Both the position numbers and the translations under genes were made by a program. DNA of 39,721 nt, taken from NCBI GenBank assembly GCA_017857875.1, contig JAFMCH010000011.1:1-39721 (forward strand), in the 5' to 3' direction. How positions within the stretch are numbered: position 1 is the stretch's first letter; the number at the start of each line of letters is the position of its first letter. Origin of the DNA: Actinomycetota bacterium (lineage in GTDB: Bacteria; Actinomycetota; Actinomycetes; S36-B12). The notes under the pieces were generated by a model. It did not search any database. It was given only the letters and a program-made list of their open reading frames with translations, and was not told the origin of the DNA. Positions 15,867 through 24,600 of this stretch are shown here, one piece after another.

Positions 15867-17039
15867 TCACGCAGGTGTGCAGGCCGCCAACACCAGTGTC
15901 TGGACTCCGATAGCAATTGCTGATTCGTCGATATCAAACGTTGATGCGTGCAGGTCATGTCGGACCATGCCGTGAGAGTGGGTGCCCAGTCGGGCGAACG
16001 AGCCCGGGACCGCTTGGGCCAACCAGGCGAAAGTATCTCCACCCATCGACCGTGGTGTGTCTATAACACCGCTAGCGCCGACGATCTGTTCGGCAGCCGC
16101 CCGCAGGATCTCAGTCACGTCAGGGGCATTGATAACCGGTGGAACACCGCGGGTGTAGCAAACGTGCCACTGCGCCCCGGTGCCTTCCAGGAGATGCGCG
16201 AGCGCCTCCGTCAATGCTTTTTCCGCGGTATCCCACGCTGTCATGTCGGTGGTTCGCACCGAACCCCGTAGTACGGCACTAGCGGGAATAACGTTGGCCG
16301 CATTGCCACTTTGCACCGAACCGAAAACCAGACTAAACGCCTCATTAGTGTCAACCCGAACTCGCACCGCAGTGGGCAAATCACTGAGCACACTTCCGAC
16401 CACGCCCAACAGATCGACCGTAAGTTCCGGACGAGCCGTATGGCCCCCCGGGCCGGTCAGTGTGATCTCCACGGTGTCCGCGGCAGCCGTCATCGCCCCG
16501 GTACGTATACCGATGGTGCCCACATTGATCTTTGGATCGCAGTGAAGTCCAAAAACCCCGTCCACCCCATCGAGCCAGCCCTGAGCAATGACATCCAAGG
16601 CGCCGCCGGGCATTACCTCCTCTGCTGGCTCGAAAATCAAGCGCACTCGATGCTCAAGCAAATCTCGTTTTGCTAACTCCTGTAACACTAATCCTGCACC
16701 GAGTAGAACAGCCGTGTGTACGTCATGGCCGCAGGCATGCGACACACCAGGCACCCGCGATTGATAGGGAGCATCGGTGAGGTCACTCATCGCCAGAGCA
16801 TCAATATCTGCTCGCAGAGCCACGGTGCGATTGGCGTCCTTACCCGACACGTCACAGACGACCCCGGTGCCACCGGCCAGCACCTGCGGGGAAAGCCCGG
16901 CGACGAGCAATCTCTCAACAATGGCCTCCGTTGTCGCAAATTCCTCGCGCGATAATTCAGGGTAGGAATGTAAGCGGCGCCGAAACGCGATGACCTCGCC
17001 GGAAATACGGGCGGTGAAGTCGCTGATCTCATCGATCAC
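15867..17039 (-). CDS. M20 family amidohydrolase (hippurate/IAA-amino acid hydrolase type)
   Basis: This 390-residue M20D metallo-amidohydrolase is probably cytosolic. Dinuclear metal-site motifs are present: ALRADIDALAMSD, SHACGHDVHTAVLLGAG (Cys/His ligands), the catalytic Glu pair in FEPAEEVMPGG, GLHCDP, and the distal C-terminal His in LGTHSHGMVRHDLHAS. The lid dimerisation domain lies between (GGHTARPELTVD). Relatives cleave N-acyl amino acids or aryl-amide conjugates, and exact substrate cannot be read. The start is GTG 17037-17039 (MIDEISDF). It is separated by 34 nt from the upstream YbdK-type ligase gene, with which it may be cotranscribed. Confidence 0.92.
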   Translation of the reverse strand: MIDEISDFTARISGEVIAFRRRLHSYPELSREEFATTEAIVERLLVAGLSPQVLAGGTGVVCDVSGKDANRTVALRADIDALAMSDLTDAPYQSRVPGVSHACGHDVHTAVLLGAGLVLQELAKRDLLEHRVRLIFEPAEEVMPGGALDVIAQGWLDGVDGVFGLHCDPKINVGTIGIRTGAMTAAADTVEITLTGPGGHTARPELTVDLLGVVGSVLSDLPTAVRVRVDTNEAFSLVFGSVQSGNAANVIPASAVLRGSVRTTDMTAWDTAEKALTEALAHLLEGTGAQWHVCYTRGVPPVINAPDVTEILRAAAEQIVGASGVIDTPRSMGGDTFAWLAQAVPGSFARLGTHSHGMVRHDLHASTFDIDESAIAIGVQTLVLAACTPA

Positions 17040-17073
17040 GTTTCGTCTACCGCCATTTCGACTACCCGGGTCT

Positions 17074-18207
17074 TCACACTAAGCCCTCTAATAACTCACG
17101 GCGCAGGTCAGCAACCACGTCGTCGAGCGTAGCGCCCGACCGCAGCAGAGCTCGCTGCCGCTCGTAACTAGGCCCTCGCGCCAGAATCCCCAAGACATCC
17201 TCGAGTTCGCTCTCGCACTTTAGTTCCGCGGCGATTGGTTGCAGCCGCTCAACAAGCTCGGCAACGACGTGAGCGAGTGGCTGAGTGTGGCCGAAGTTAT
17301 CAACGACAAGTTCCGCGTCAACTCCGAAACGCGCTGCACGCCACTTATTTTCACGTCGAATCCACTCACGAGTGACCGGCAATTGATACCCGGCATCGAT
17401 CTGCTCATCGCACCACTGCACGATGCACTGCGCCAAAGCAGCCATGGCGCAGGCCTCTTGAAGAGTCGCCGTAGCGTCACACATCCGAAGCTCCACGGTG
17501 CCAAAACTCGGATGCGGACGCACATCCCACCAGACCTCACGCACGGTCTCAATCGACCCAGCCGTGATAAGAGTGTCCAAGAAATCGTTGAACTCCGCCC
17601 AGCTATCCAAATGGGGTGGGAGGCCGGTCGTCGGCATCGCCTCGAACACCTTGGTGCGGGCCGACGCTAATCCGGTGTCTTGGCCATGCCAATAGGGACT
17701 CGATGCTGACAGCGCCAAGAACAGCGGCAGATATCCCGATAGCGCGTTGACGATGGCAATTGCTTTTTCACCGGACCGCACTCCCACGTGCACATGCAGT
17801 CCGTGCGTCATCAAGCGACGGGCCGGCCAGGCGATTCGATCCACCAGTGTTTGATATCTCTCCCCCGGACTTCGCGTGAGGTCTTGCCAGGCTGAGAACG
17901 GGTGCAGACCCACGCCAACCAGACCGACGCCCCGCCGCGCGGCGGCGTCATTTAACTCGCGGAGACTGTGGGCTAGATCGTCTCGAGCTTGCGCAACGGT
18001 TTGGCACACGCCCGTGATGATCTCAACAGTACTTTCAAATAATTCGTGCTTGATGCGCGGATGTTCCCCATCGGGGTGGCCCTGACCGATCTCGTCGAGC
18101 AACTGCGAGGCGACACACACCAAACCTCCCTTGTCGACATCGACAAGGCCCACCTCGAGCTCGATCCCCAAGCTCGCTCGCGGAGATGCATTGAAATCAA
18201 GCGCCAT
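17074..18207 (-). CDS. Carboxylate-amine ligase, YbdK/GCS2-type glutamate-cysteine ligase
   Basis: This 377-residue GCS2-family enzyme joins Glu to an amine, classically Cys in gamma-glutamylcysteine synthesis. The opening SLGIELEVGLVD carries the conserved Glu residues. Family blocks follow: IKHELFESTVEIITGVCQTV, LMTHGLHVHVGVRSGEKAI, SSPYWHGQDTGLASARTKVFE, and HPSFGTVELRMCDATATLQE. I use ATG 18205-18207, with a TACAGT box 6 nt upstream. A GTG one codon earlier is possible. It is divergent from the gamma-glutamyltransferase, 28 nt away, which suggests shared gamma-glutamyl metabolism. In YbdK-type proteins the Cys-ligase activity is weak and the real acceptor is often unknown. Confidence 0.9.
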   Translation of the reverse strand: MALDFNASPRASLGIELEVGLVDVDKGGLVCVASQLLDEIGQGHPDGEHPRIKHELFESTVEIITGVCQTVAQARDDLAHSLRELNDAAARRGVGLVGVGLHPFSAWQDLTRSPGERYQTLVDRIAWPARRLMTHGLHVHVGVRSGEKAIAIVNALSGYLPLFLALSASSPYWHGQDTGLASARTKVFEAMPTTGLPPHLDSWAEFNDFLDTLITAGSIETVREVWWDVRPHPSFGTVELRMCDATATLQEACAMAALAQCIVQWCDEQIDAGYQLPVTREWIRRENKWRAARFGVDAELVVDNFGHTQPLAHVVAELVERLQPIAAELKCESELEDVLGILARGPSYERQRALLRSGATLDDVVADLRRELLEGLV

Positions 18208-18219
18208 CACCCCACTGTA
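18208..18219 (-). promoter_or_regulatory. Leaderless -10 box for the YbdK-type ligase
   Basis: TACAGT (18214-18219, minus strand) precedes the ATG at 18207 by 6 nt, fitting TANNNT-N6-start. No ribosome-binding purine tract is clearly separate from the GGGG in the spacer. Confidence 0.4.
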
Positions 18220-18235
18220 AGCGTCTGGATATAAC

Positions 18236-19744
18236 GTGCGTGGCGTGTCTGATCAGATCGTTCTCGGCGCCGCTTGCACGGGGCCACCCGGATCCGCCGC
18301 CGTGGCGGGTGGCTCACATCACACGGTGCTGGCAGCAGCAGAGGTGCTGGCCTCGGGCGGTAACTCCGTCGACGCGGCTATTGCCGGCATGTGCGCGGCC
18401 GCCGTGGCCGAACCGGTGTTAACCAGTCCGGGCGGCGGGGGCTTTTTGCTGCATGCTCCACTACACCACGAGCCCACATACCTCGATTTCTTCGTCAACA
18501 TTCCAGGTCTGGGAGCACACCCTCATGCCCGAAAGGCTGAGATCACGAGTGTGCCGATCACTTTCGGGGCACTAGATAATCCTCAAGCCCAGCAGATATT
18601 TCATGCCGGTTGGGCAGCAGTGGCTGTTCCGGGAGCCCTAGCCGGTTATCTCAAGGCCCATCAGCGGTGGGGGCGCCTACAACTCCGTGATGTGCTGCGC
18701 CCGGCTTGTCGCATGGCAAGCGCCGGCCTGCGGCTTGAACTCGCCCAGCAAGACTTTTTGCGTTTAGTGATTGATGTCTTGTGCCTGACACCAGCAAGCG
18801 CCGAGCTCTATCGCCAAGCTCTCACCAACGGGCACTTCGCCAACCCCCAATACGCCGCACTCCTTGAACGCCTCAGCCACGACAGTGCCGAGGCGATGAC
18901 GGAATGGAATGACCTCCTCGTAGCAGAAATGGCAGTGCACGGAGGCCTGGTGACAGCTGAAGATCTCACCCACTACAACGCAATCGCTCGCGAGCCCGTG
19001 CTTACCAGCCGAGGAGGACATCGCGTGTGGACGAACCCTCCCCCATCCTTCGGCGGAACTATCGTGCGTGATGCGCTCGCGCAAATTCCGATCAGCTCGT
19101 CCGTGGATTGGGTCGCCGTCACTCAATCACTGCGGGACGCCACGAGCCGCCAACGCGCACGAGATATCAACGATGGTGCGACCCAGGTGTCTCGCGGCAC
19201 GACACACATCACTGTGGTTGACTCCGACGGATGCATGGTGGCGTGTACGACCTCGAATGGGTCGAGTTCGGGTACGCAAGTCTCGGGAGTTCAACTCAAC
19301 AACATGCTAGGAGAAGATGACCTTATTCCTTCAGGCCTGCAATCACTTTCGGCGGGGCAGCGCATGGGTTCGATGATGACACCCACACTTGTTGATCATG
19401 CAGACGGCACGCGCATCGCATTCGGCACCGGAGGTAGCGAGCGAATTCGATCAGCGACGGTGTGTACCTTGATCAATCTGCTCGACCTAGATATGCCGCT
19501 GCCACAATCGATCGCACAGGGCCGCGTGCACGCGTCACAAACGTCAATCGACATTGAACCACCGATCGACCCGATGCCCTTCGCTACCGCTGAGGCCGAT
19601 GGCCTTGAGTTACGTGTGTGGCCAAGCCAGGACCTGTTCTTTGGTGGGGTGCACGCCGTCAGCCGAGCGCCGGACGGCTCCCTACATGCAGTGGGAGACG
19701 CCCGACGCGGCGGAACTGCTGCGATTATTCGCCCCGGGCCCTAG
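18236..19744 (+). CDS. Gamma-glutamyltransferase family protein
   Basis: This 502-residue Ntn-hydrolase has the GGT opening VAGGSHHTVLAAAEVLASGG, then NSVDAAIAG. The large-subunit block VLTSPGGGGFLLHA and the self-cleavage junction SRGTTHITVVDSDG (nucleophile T322) follow. The small subunit contains SSGTQVSGVQLNNMLGEDDL and FGTGGSERIRSATV. GGT hydrolyses or transfers gamma-glutamyl groups from glutathione-like compounds. The protein is slightly shorter than E. coli GGT and starts without a signal peptide, so it may act in the cytosol. GTG 18236 or 18245 are both possible starts. It is divergent from the YbdK-type ligase and ends on a CTAG shared with the convergent protease. Confidence 0.9.
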   Translation: MRGVSDQIVLGAACTGPPGSAAVAGGSHHTVLAAAEVLASGGNSVDAAIAGMCAAAVAEPVLTSPGGGGFLLHAPLHHEPTYLDFFVNIPGLGAHPHARKAEITSVPITFGALDNPQAQQIFHAGWAAVAVPGALAGYLKAHQRWGRLQLRDVLRPACRMASAGLRLELAQQDFLRLVIDVLCLTPASAELYRQALTNGHFANPQYAALLERLSHDSAEAMTEWNDLLVAEMAVHGGLVTAEDLTHYNAIAREPVLTSRGGHRVWTNPPPSFGGTIVRDALAQIPISSSVDWVAVTQSLRDATSRQRARDINDGATQVSRGTTHITVVDSDGCMVACTTSNGSSSGTQVSGVQLNNMLGEDDLIPSGLQSLSAGQRMGSMMTPTLVDHADGTRIAFGTGGSERIRSATVCTLINLLDLDMPLPQSIAQGRVHASQTSIDIEPPIDPMPFATAEADGLELRVWPSQDLFFGGVHAVSRAPDGSLHAVGDARRGGTAAIIRPGP

Positions 19745-21057
19745 CCTTCGTCGGTGCCTAACTGAACCTGGATTGTCTCAGTTTGACCATCTCGGTCAAT
19801 CGTCAAAGTTGTTGTCTCACCCGGTGTTCCCGAACGAATCGCGACAATGAAAGCGATCGAATCAGCAATGGGGCGTCCGTCGACCTCGGTCACAATGTCA
19901 CCATCTTGGAGCCCGGCTTCCGCTGCCGGACCGCCCGGTGTGACCTCGCTGATCCGTGCGCCTGGGCCGGGGTATTCCACATCAACACGAACGCCCACGA
20001 TAGGCGTGGTCGATGTGCCGGTCGCGATAATTTCACTGGCGATGCGAGCAGCAACGTCGATCGGAATGGCAAAACCTAGGCCGATCGAACCGGTTGTTCC
20101 GCCGAGGGAGCCACCGAGTGTTGCGATCGCGGAGTTCACCCCGATGACCGCGCCGCTTCCATCGACAAGCGGCCCGCCAGAGTTACCAGGATTGATGGCA
20201 GCATCAGTCTGAATAGCATTGATAAACGCAGTTTCACCGGTGCCACCTGCCGTGACCGGGCGATCGAGTGCACTCACGATGCCGGAGGTGACGGTGCCTT
20301 GTAGGCCCAGAGGTGATCCGATCGCAATCGCGGCATCGCCCACGAGTAGGGCAGCCGACGAGCCCAAAGTGACTGCAGGTAGGTCGGTCTGATCGACCTT
20401 GACCACGGCAAGGTCGTAGCCGGCGCTCGCCCCGATCAATGTGGCCGGTGCAGACGAGCCGTCAGCGAACGTAATGTCGATATCGCTTCCGCCAGCGGTG
20501 ACATGATTATTTGTGAGTATGTATCCATCCTCACGAATAATGAACCCTGACCCCGTGCCTGCGGCTCCATTACCGCTCACATTCAATTGCACAACCGATG
20601 GTTGCACGGCTTGGGCCACTGCAGCGATCGAATTATCGGCCGGAGGACTCGGTGGATTCGCCGGACCAAGGCTTGCCCCAATGGACGCACTAGAGGCTGT
20701 GTTCGTGTCGGTCAAGCGTGCCGCGGTGAAACCCGCCGCCCCGCCGATGGTGCCGGCCAAGACCGCGGTGACGGCTAAACCAGCGCCGATCATTCCCCAT
20801 CGCTGCTTGGCACCACCGGGCGCACCCTCTGGCTGAATTCGATAAGGCGCCGGCGCTGGTGGTGCGTAGGTCTGCGTGCCGTAGGCCGCCTGGGCGTACG
20901 GGTTCGTGTCATACGGGTTCGTGTCATACGGGTTCGTGTCATACGGATTCGTGGCATACGGATCGGTGGCATACGGATTCGTGGCATATGGATTCGTGGG
21001 TACTGGCGAGCCTTGAGATTCATTGCTCTCGGGATTGGGCGGGAACACGTTACTCAC
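19741..21057 (-). CDS. HtrA/DegP-like membrane-anchored serine protease with PDZ domain
   Basis: This is a 438-residue protease. A Pro/Asn/Tyr-rich cytoplasmic N-terminus holds seven NPYAT/NPYDT-type repeats (about 22-56). One membrane helix follows (MIGAGLAVTAVLAGTIGGAA, about 88-108). A trypsin-like domain contains His in ILTNNHVTAGGSD, Asp in AGYDLAVVKVD and Ser in INPGNSGGPLVDG. A C-terminal PDZ domain completes it (PGGPAAEAGLQDGDIVTEVDG, about 380-436). Actinobacterial HtrA proteins with this layout work in envelope protein quality control. The GTG start has AGGAGG 5 nt upstream. Its TAG shares CTAG with the convergent GGT gene. Confidence 0.94.
   Translation of the reverse strand: MSNVFPPNPESNESQGSPVPTNPYATNPYATDPYATNPYDTNPYDTNPYDTNPYAQAAYGTQTYAPPAPAPYRIQPEGAPGGAKQRWGMIGAGLAVTAVLAGTIGGAAGFTAARLTDTNTASSASIGASLGPANPPSPPADNSIAAVAQAVQPSVVQLNVSGNGAAGTGSGFIIREDGYILTNNHVTAGGSDIDITFADGSSAPATLIGASAGYDLAVVKVDQTDLPAVTLGSSAALLVGDAAIAIGSPLGLQGTVTSGIVSALDRPVTAGGTGETAFINAIQTDAAINPGNSGGPLVDGSGAVIGVNSAIATLGGSLGGTTGSIGLGFAIPIDVAARIASEIIATGTSTTPIVGVRVDVEYPGPGARISEVTPGGPAAEAGLQDGDIVTEVDGRPIADSIAFIVAIRSGTPGETTTLTIDRDGQTETIQVQLGTDEG
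20890..20994 (-). repeat. 15-nt tandem repeat coding for NPY(A/D)T pentapeptides
   Basis: Seven in-frame 15-nt units (plus-strand consensus ATACGGGTTCGTGTC, with variants GTGGC and GATCG) encode NPYAT, DPYAT or NPYDT. Three adjacent units are identical in DNA, which points to recent slippage or unequal recombination. Confidence 0.9.
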
Positions 21058-21224
21058 GATGCCTCCTGGCAGCAGATTCCTGTCGATTGCGGGCGCTTTC
21101 CCTAGTGTGATGTGTCAATCGCATTATTGGCTCCCCGGAAGCCCGGATTTGCTCTGACCCTTACGCATTCCTTACAAACCTGCCCCCTAGCCGCATACCC
21201 TGGCCGGTCGGGCATGCTGGAGTC

Positions 21225-22679
21225 GTGAGTGATCAGCCCCACGATGCACCTGATCCAGCCGAGCAGGCATTGGCCCAGGCCCGCACCAATACCCAAGCCG
21301 CTCATGCCACGGGGTCCTCCTACGGCATCGCACTCGGCCTCACCCAGGCTGGGCACGCCCTTTTGACCCTTCGTCGACCCGCTGAGGCCTTGACCGACTT
21401 TGATGCGGCGTTGAGATACCTCGATCTACTGCGCGCCGATGGGCAGCACGAACAGATGCGTCTGTTGAGCATCGCTTCCCTGTCATTAGCCCCACCCGAC
21501 CAACAACTCGGTGATTTGGACACTTTGGAAGCATGGGTGCGCGTGGGTCGAGCGGCGGCGCTGACCTCCATGGATGACACCGTGCTGGCCGATGAGGCGA
21601 TTGAGCAGGCGCGACCTTGGGTACAAGGCTGGCGACGGCGCCAATTGCGCCGTGCCCTAGACGTGGTCGCCGATCAGCGAGCCCGAACCTCGGGATCGAT
21701 CGAGGCAGGGCTACGGGCCACTACACGAGCGGCCCACGACCATGCACTATCCGACCAGGAGCGCAGGCAAGCGCAATACGAACACACGCATTTGCTCGTT
21801 GAATCAGGGCAGAACGCAGAAGCTGTGCGCGAGGCGCTCACGTTGTTGCAGCAGTGCGATGACAGCCCGGCCCTTGCCGCTCGCGTACGACAGGTACTCG
21901 GCGCGGCATTAGCCGGACTCGGTCGGATTGACGACGCGACCACCACCTTGCAGGAAGCTTTCGCCGGATTCGTGGGTCTGAATGATGAATACGCGATGCT
22001 TTCTGCGGCGCCAGGTCTCGCTTCGCGCCTCAGCGATTCAGGTAACTATGACGGCGCGATCGAAGTCCTCACCGATGCGCTCAAAGCAGCACGGTCGTTA
22101 CGCCTCAATGACCAGGAGAACGAGTTCGTCAACGCCGAGATTGATCTCCTCAGCGCACTTGCAACTGCCTTTGATCAGACGGGCGAAAACAACGCGGCGA
22201 TCGACATCTTTGCCCAAGCCACAGCGCTCGCAGAAGATGCCGGTGAACCAGTACGCGCGGCAGATGCCCGACACGGTGAAGCCATTGTGCGCATTCAGTC
22301 AGATGACACCGACGATGCCATCGATGCGCTTTCGCTTCTGGATTCGGCGAGAGGTGCTTATGCCGCTGCCGATCTTGGCGGTCGCGTCGCTGGCTGCAAT
22401 CACGAATCCGCCGCACTGCTGGCCCGCATGGCTTCATTCGATGCGTCGGCGGCCCGCTACGAACTTGCGTTAACTGAATACGAGGCACTTGGCTCGGTCA
22501 GCATGGCGGGGTCCGCTACCCCAGATCTGATTGCTGATGCCATCGCTGACTGCCAAAGAAACCTCGCGATGTTGGAGGGCCTTCGACACACTGCTGCAGC
22601 CTCGGCCATGACGCCGCCGGAGAATGCATTTCTCGGTGGCGGGCACCGCATGCACTTTGGGCCCACCGCAACACAATGA
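21225..22679 (+). CDS. Tetratricopeptide-repeat protein
   Basis: This 484-residue protein consists of Ala-rich helical pairs. TPR-like units are recognisable at QAGHALLTLRRPAEALTDFD, LLVESGQNAEAVREALTLLQ, GAALAGLGRIDDATTTLQEA, SRLSDSGNYDGAIEVLTDAL, TAFDQTGENNAAIDIFAQAT and ARMASFDASAARYELALTEY. It has no signal peptide or enzymatic domain and is presumably a cytosolic scaffold. Partners cannot be deduced. The GTG start has GGAG 3 nt upstream and a CATGCT hexamer 6 nt upstream. Its stop shares ATGA with sua5, implying translational coupling to tRNA t6A synthesis, though the functional link is unknown. Confidence 0.85.
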   Translation: MSDQPHDAPDPAEQALAQARTNTQAAHATGSSYGIALGLTQAGHALLTLRRPAEALTDFDAALRYLDLLRADGQHEQMRLLSIASLSLAPPDQQLGDLDTLEAWVRVGRAAALTSMDDTVLADEAIEQARPWVQGWRRRQLRRALDVVADQRARTSGSIEAGLRATTRAAHDHALSDQERRQAQYEHTHLLVESGQNAEAVREALTLLQQCDDSPALAARVRQVLGAALAGLGRIDDATTTLQEAFAGFVGLNDEYAMLSAAPGLASRLSDSGNYDGAIEVLTDALKAARSLRLNDQENEFVNAEIDLLSALATAFDQTGENNAAIDIFAQATALAEDAGEPVRAADARHGEAIVRIQSDDTDDAIDALSLLDSARGAYAAADLGGRVAGCNHESAALLARMASFDASAARYELALTEYEALGSVSMAGSATPDLIADAIADCQRNLAMLEGLRHTAAASAMTPPENAFLGGGHRMHFGPTATQ

Positions 22680-23731
22680 GCATCGAGAGTTCGATAGACG
22701 CAAATCATGCTGCTCGCGTACTACTTGATTCCGGGCTCGTGATTTTGCCAACCGAGACGGTCTATGGACTCGCCGCTCGAGCCGATGATGAACAGGCCGT
22801 TGCTCGCGTCTACGAGACCAAAGGGCGCCCCCGTGGTCATCCGCTCATCGTTCACGTTGCCGATCATGTCTCAGCCTTCACGAGCACGTGGGTGCACGAG
22901 CCCACTGACCTGGCCCGCTCACTTGCTCAAGCGTTTTGGCCCGGCCCGCTCACCTTGGTGCTCTCGCGTGGATCTCGCGCAGGTGATGACATCACAGGCG
23001 GTCAACCAACGGTCGCGCTTCGAGTTCCTGCGCACCCGTTAGCGCAGAAAGTATTACGGGAGATGGACCGCCTCGATCCGATCGGAGCCCCCCACGGTAT
23101 TGCCGCCCCGAGCGCCAATCGCTTCGGACGAGTGAGCCCTACGACCATGCAGCATGCACTTGATGATGTCGGTAGGTTCTTGCGCTCACCTGACTTCGCC
23201 CTCGACGGAGGGCCAACGCGTTGGGGGGTTGAGTCAACGATCATTGATGCGCGTGGTGCAGATGCGGTCATCTTGCGGCCGGGAGGTGTGACGGCGGCCG
23301 ACCTCACCGCACACGGATTCACCGTCAATACCACTACGAGCCACCGCGAATCGCAGGTTCGTGTACCTGGCACGCTGGCATCGCACTACGCACCGACTGC
23401 AGCGGTCATCGTGGTGCACGGCCCGAACGAACTTGCTAGCGAACTGGACCGCGTCCGTCAACGAAACGACCAGAGCGGGGGCGGTGGCTTCTTGGCATTG
23501 GCCTCCACCCCCACGCCAGCTGGGCTGCATCGACTCGCGAGCCCTGGCTCTGCGTTGGACTATGCCCACGATCTTTACGCGGCGTTGCATAACGCCGATG
23601 CACGCGGTCTTGATTTCGTCATCGCATTAGCTCCACCAGCCGATGATGGCGTGAGTGCTGCGGTGTTAGACCGGCTCACGCGCGCAGCCTCACCACGCGA
23701 GACGAAGCCCAATGCATCGGGGCTCAGCTAG
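22676..23731 (+). CDS. sua5: L-threonylcarbamoyladenylate synthase, long Sua5 type
   Basis: This 351-residue enzyme makes threonylcarbamoyl-AMP for the t6A37 modification of ANN-decoding tRNAs. The YrdC domain (1-205) has LPTETVYGLAARA, KGRPRGHPLIVHV, the PGPLTLVLSR block and APSANRFGRVSPT, all substrate-binding motifs. The linker VPGTLASHYAPTA (about 225-237) and the C-terminal Rossmann-like Sua5 domain are present. This is therefore the two-domain Sua5, not the short TsaC. The ATG overlaps the TPR gene stop. The stop codon shares CTAG with the convergent metallopeptidase gene. Confidence 0.94.
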   Translation: MSIESSIDANHAARVLLDSGLVILPTETVYGLAARADDEQAVARVYETKGRPRGHPLIVHVADHVSAFTSTWVHEPTDLARSLAQAFWPGPLTLVLSRGSRAGDDITGGQPTVALRVPAHPLAQKVLREMDRLDPIGAPHGIAAPSANRFGRVSPTTMQHALDDVGRFLRSPDFALDGGPTRWGVESTIIDARGADAVILRPGGVTAADLTAHGFTVNTTTSHRESQVRVPGTLASHYAPTAAVIVVHGPNELASELDRVRQRNDQSGGGGFLALASTPTPAGLHRLASPGSALDYAHDLYAALHNADARGLDFVIALAPPADDGVSAAVLDRLTRAASPRETKPNASGLS

Positions 23732-24114
23732 TCGTAGCCAAGTTCATGGAGTCGATCATCGTCGATGCCGAAGTGATGTGCGATCTCATGCACCACCGTG
23801 ATCGTGACCTCGTGCACTACCTCTTGGCGGGATGCACACATGCGCAAGGTCGGGGCTCGATAGATCGTGATCCGGTCTGGCAGCACCCCCGCGTACGACG
23901 AACCACGTTCAGTCAGCGCGATGCCTTCATACAGCCCCAGCAGGTCCGGATCATCGGGTGGCCCATCGGCTTCCACGACGAAGACCACATTGTCGATGAG
24001 CTGAGCCAATTCGATAGGAACGGCCTCGAGAGCGGCGGCCACGAGGTCTTCAAACTCAGCCGGAGAAACGTCGATCACATGTCCATTGTGCGCAGGCATG
24101 AGGGGATCGGTCAC
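23728..24114 (-). CDS. Small zincin-like metallopeptidase family protein (DUF1025/MMP-like)
   Basis: This 128-residue protein ends in the metzincin-like motif VTITVVHEIAHHFGIDDDRLHELGY. In it HExxH (His-Glu-Ile-Ala-His) and the downstream His match the family of minimal zincins typified by TTHA0227-like proteins. The N-terminal half (SPAEFEDLVAAALEAVPIEL; NVVFVVEADGPPDD; GLYEGIALTERGSSY) is also characteristic. Proteolysis has not been shown for most relatives. The GTG start (24112-24114) gives MTDPLMPAHNG. A downstream ATG is possible. It is convergent with sua5. Confidence 0.9.
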   Translation of the reverse strand: MTDPLMPAHNGHVIDVSPAEFEDLVAAALEAVPIELAQLIDNVVFVVEADGPPDDPDLLGLYEGIALTERGSSYAGVLPDRITIYRAPTLRMCASRQEVVHEVTITVVHEIAHHFGIDDDRLHELGYD

Positions 24115-24149
24115 GGTGCGTCAGCGCTATACCGCCCCCGATGCCCTCG

Positions 24150-24180
24150 GTGACCGACAGCCGGTAGTCTCCCCTATGCT
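24150..24180 (+). promoter_or_regulatory. Possible promoter of the tRNA cluster
   Basis: TATGCT at 24175-24180 is a fair -10 hexamer. GTGACC at 24150-24155 could be a -35, although the 19-nt spacing is long. The tRNA-Glu 5' end follows 47 nt downstream. This is the only promoter-like pair seen before the cluster. Confidence 0.3.
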
Positions 24181-24227
24181 CTTAGGGTCTCCGACGGCGA
24201 CAGTCGACGGTGACCGGCTTGTCCGCG

Positions 24228-24300
24228 GTCCCCATCGTCTAGCGGCCTAGGACTCCGCCCTTTCAAGGCGGCAGCGCGGGTTCGAATCCCGTTGGGGGCA
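24228..24300 (+). tRNA. tRNA-Glu (anticodon UUC)
   Basis: The acceptor stem GTCCCCA pairs with TGGGGGC (one G-U). The anticodon stem CCGCC/GGCGG encloses CTTTCAA with anticodon TTC. The T-arm GCGGG-TTCGAAT-CCCGT is canonical. The discriminator base is A and CCA is not encoded. It is the first of three clustered tRNA genes. Confidence 0.97.
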
Positions 24301-24335
24301 CGAGTACTACGGTCTCACCGGGGCTTGCCCCGCGA

Positions 24336-24409
24336 GGCCCCGTAGCGCAGTTGGTTAGCGCGCCGCCCTGTCACGGCGGAGGTCGCGGGTTCGAGTCCCG
24401 TCGGGGTCG
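24336..24409 (+). tRNA. tRNA-Asp (anticodon GUC)
   Basis: GGCCCCG pairs with CGGGGTC. The anticodon loop CTGTCAC carries GTC between CCGCC and GGCGG. The T-arm is GCGGG-TTCGAGT-CCCGT. The discriminator is G, as normal for tRNA-Asp. No encoded CCA. Confidence 0.97.
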
Positions 24410-24437
24410 CTAGTCCAGCTATGTTGGCTGGACGTTC

Positions 24438-24511
24438 GGCCAGGTAGCTCAGTTGGTACGAGCGTCCGACTGAAAATCGGAAGGTCGACGGTTCGATCCC
24501 GTCCCTGGCCA
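24438..24511 (+). tRNA. tRNA-Phe (anticodon GAA)
   Basis: GGCCAGG pairs perfectly with CCTGGCC. The anticodon loop CTGAAAA carries GAA between CCGA and TCGG. The T-arm is GACGG-TTCGATC-CCGTC. The discriminator is A and CCA is not encoded. It marks the right edge of the conserved core region. Confidence 0.97.
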
Positions 24512-24600
24512 CCCACATCCCTGGCTGTCCGCCAAGGCATCCCCGTGTGATGAATGCGTCTCAAGCGGTGATGGCTCGCACTGTCTGGGCTAGGTGAGAC

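Noticed and set aside
24512-24600. Attachment site at the tRNA-Phe 3' end
   Set aside because: No second copy of the tRNA 3' end and no integrase were found in the window.
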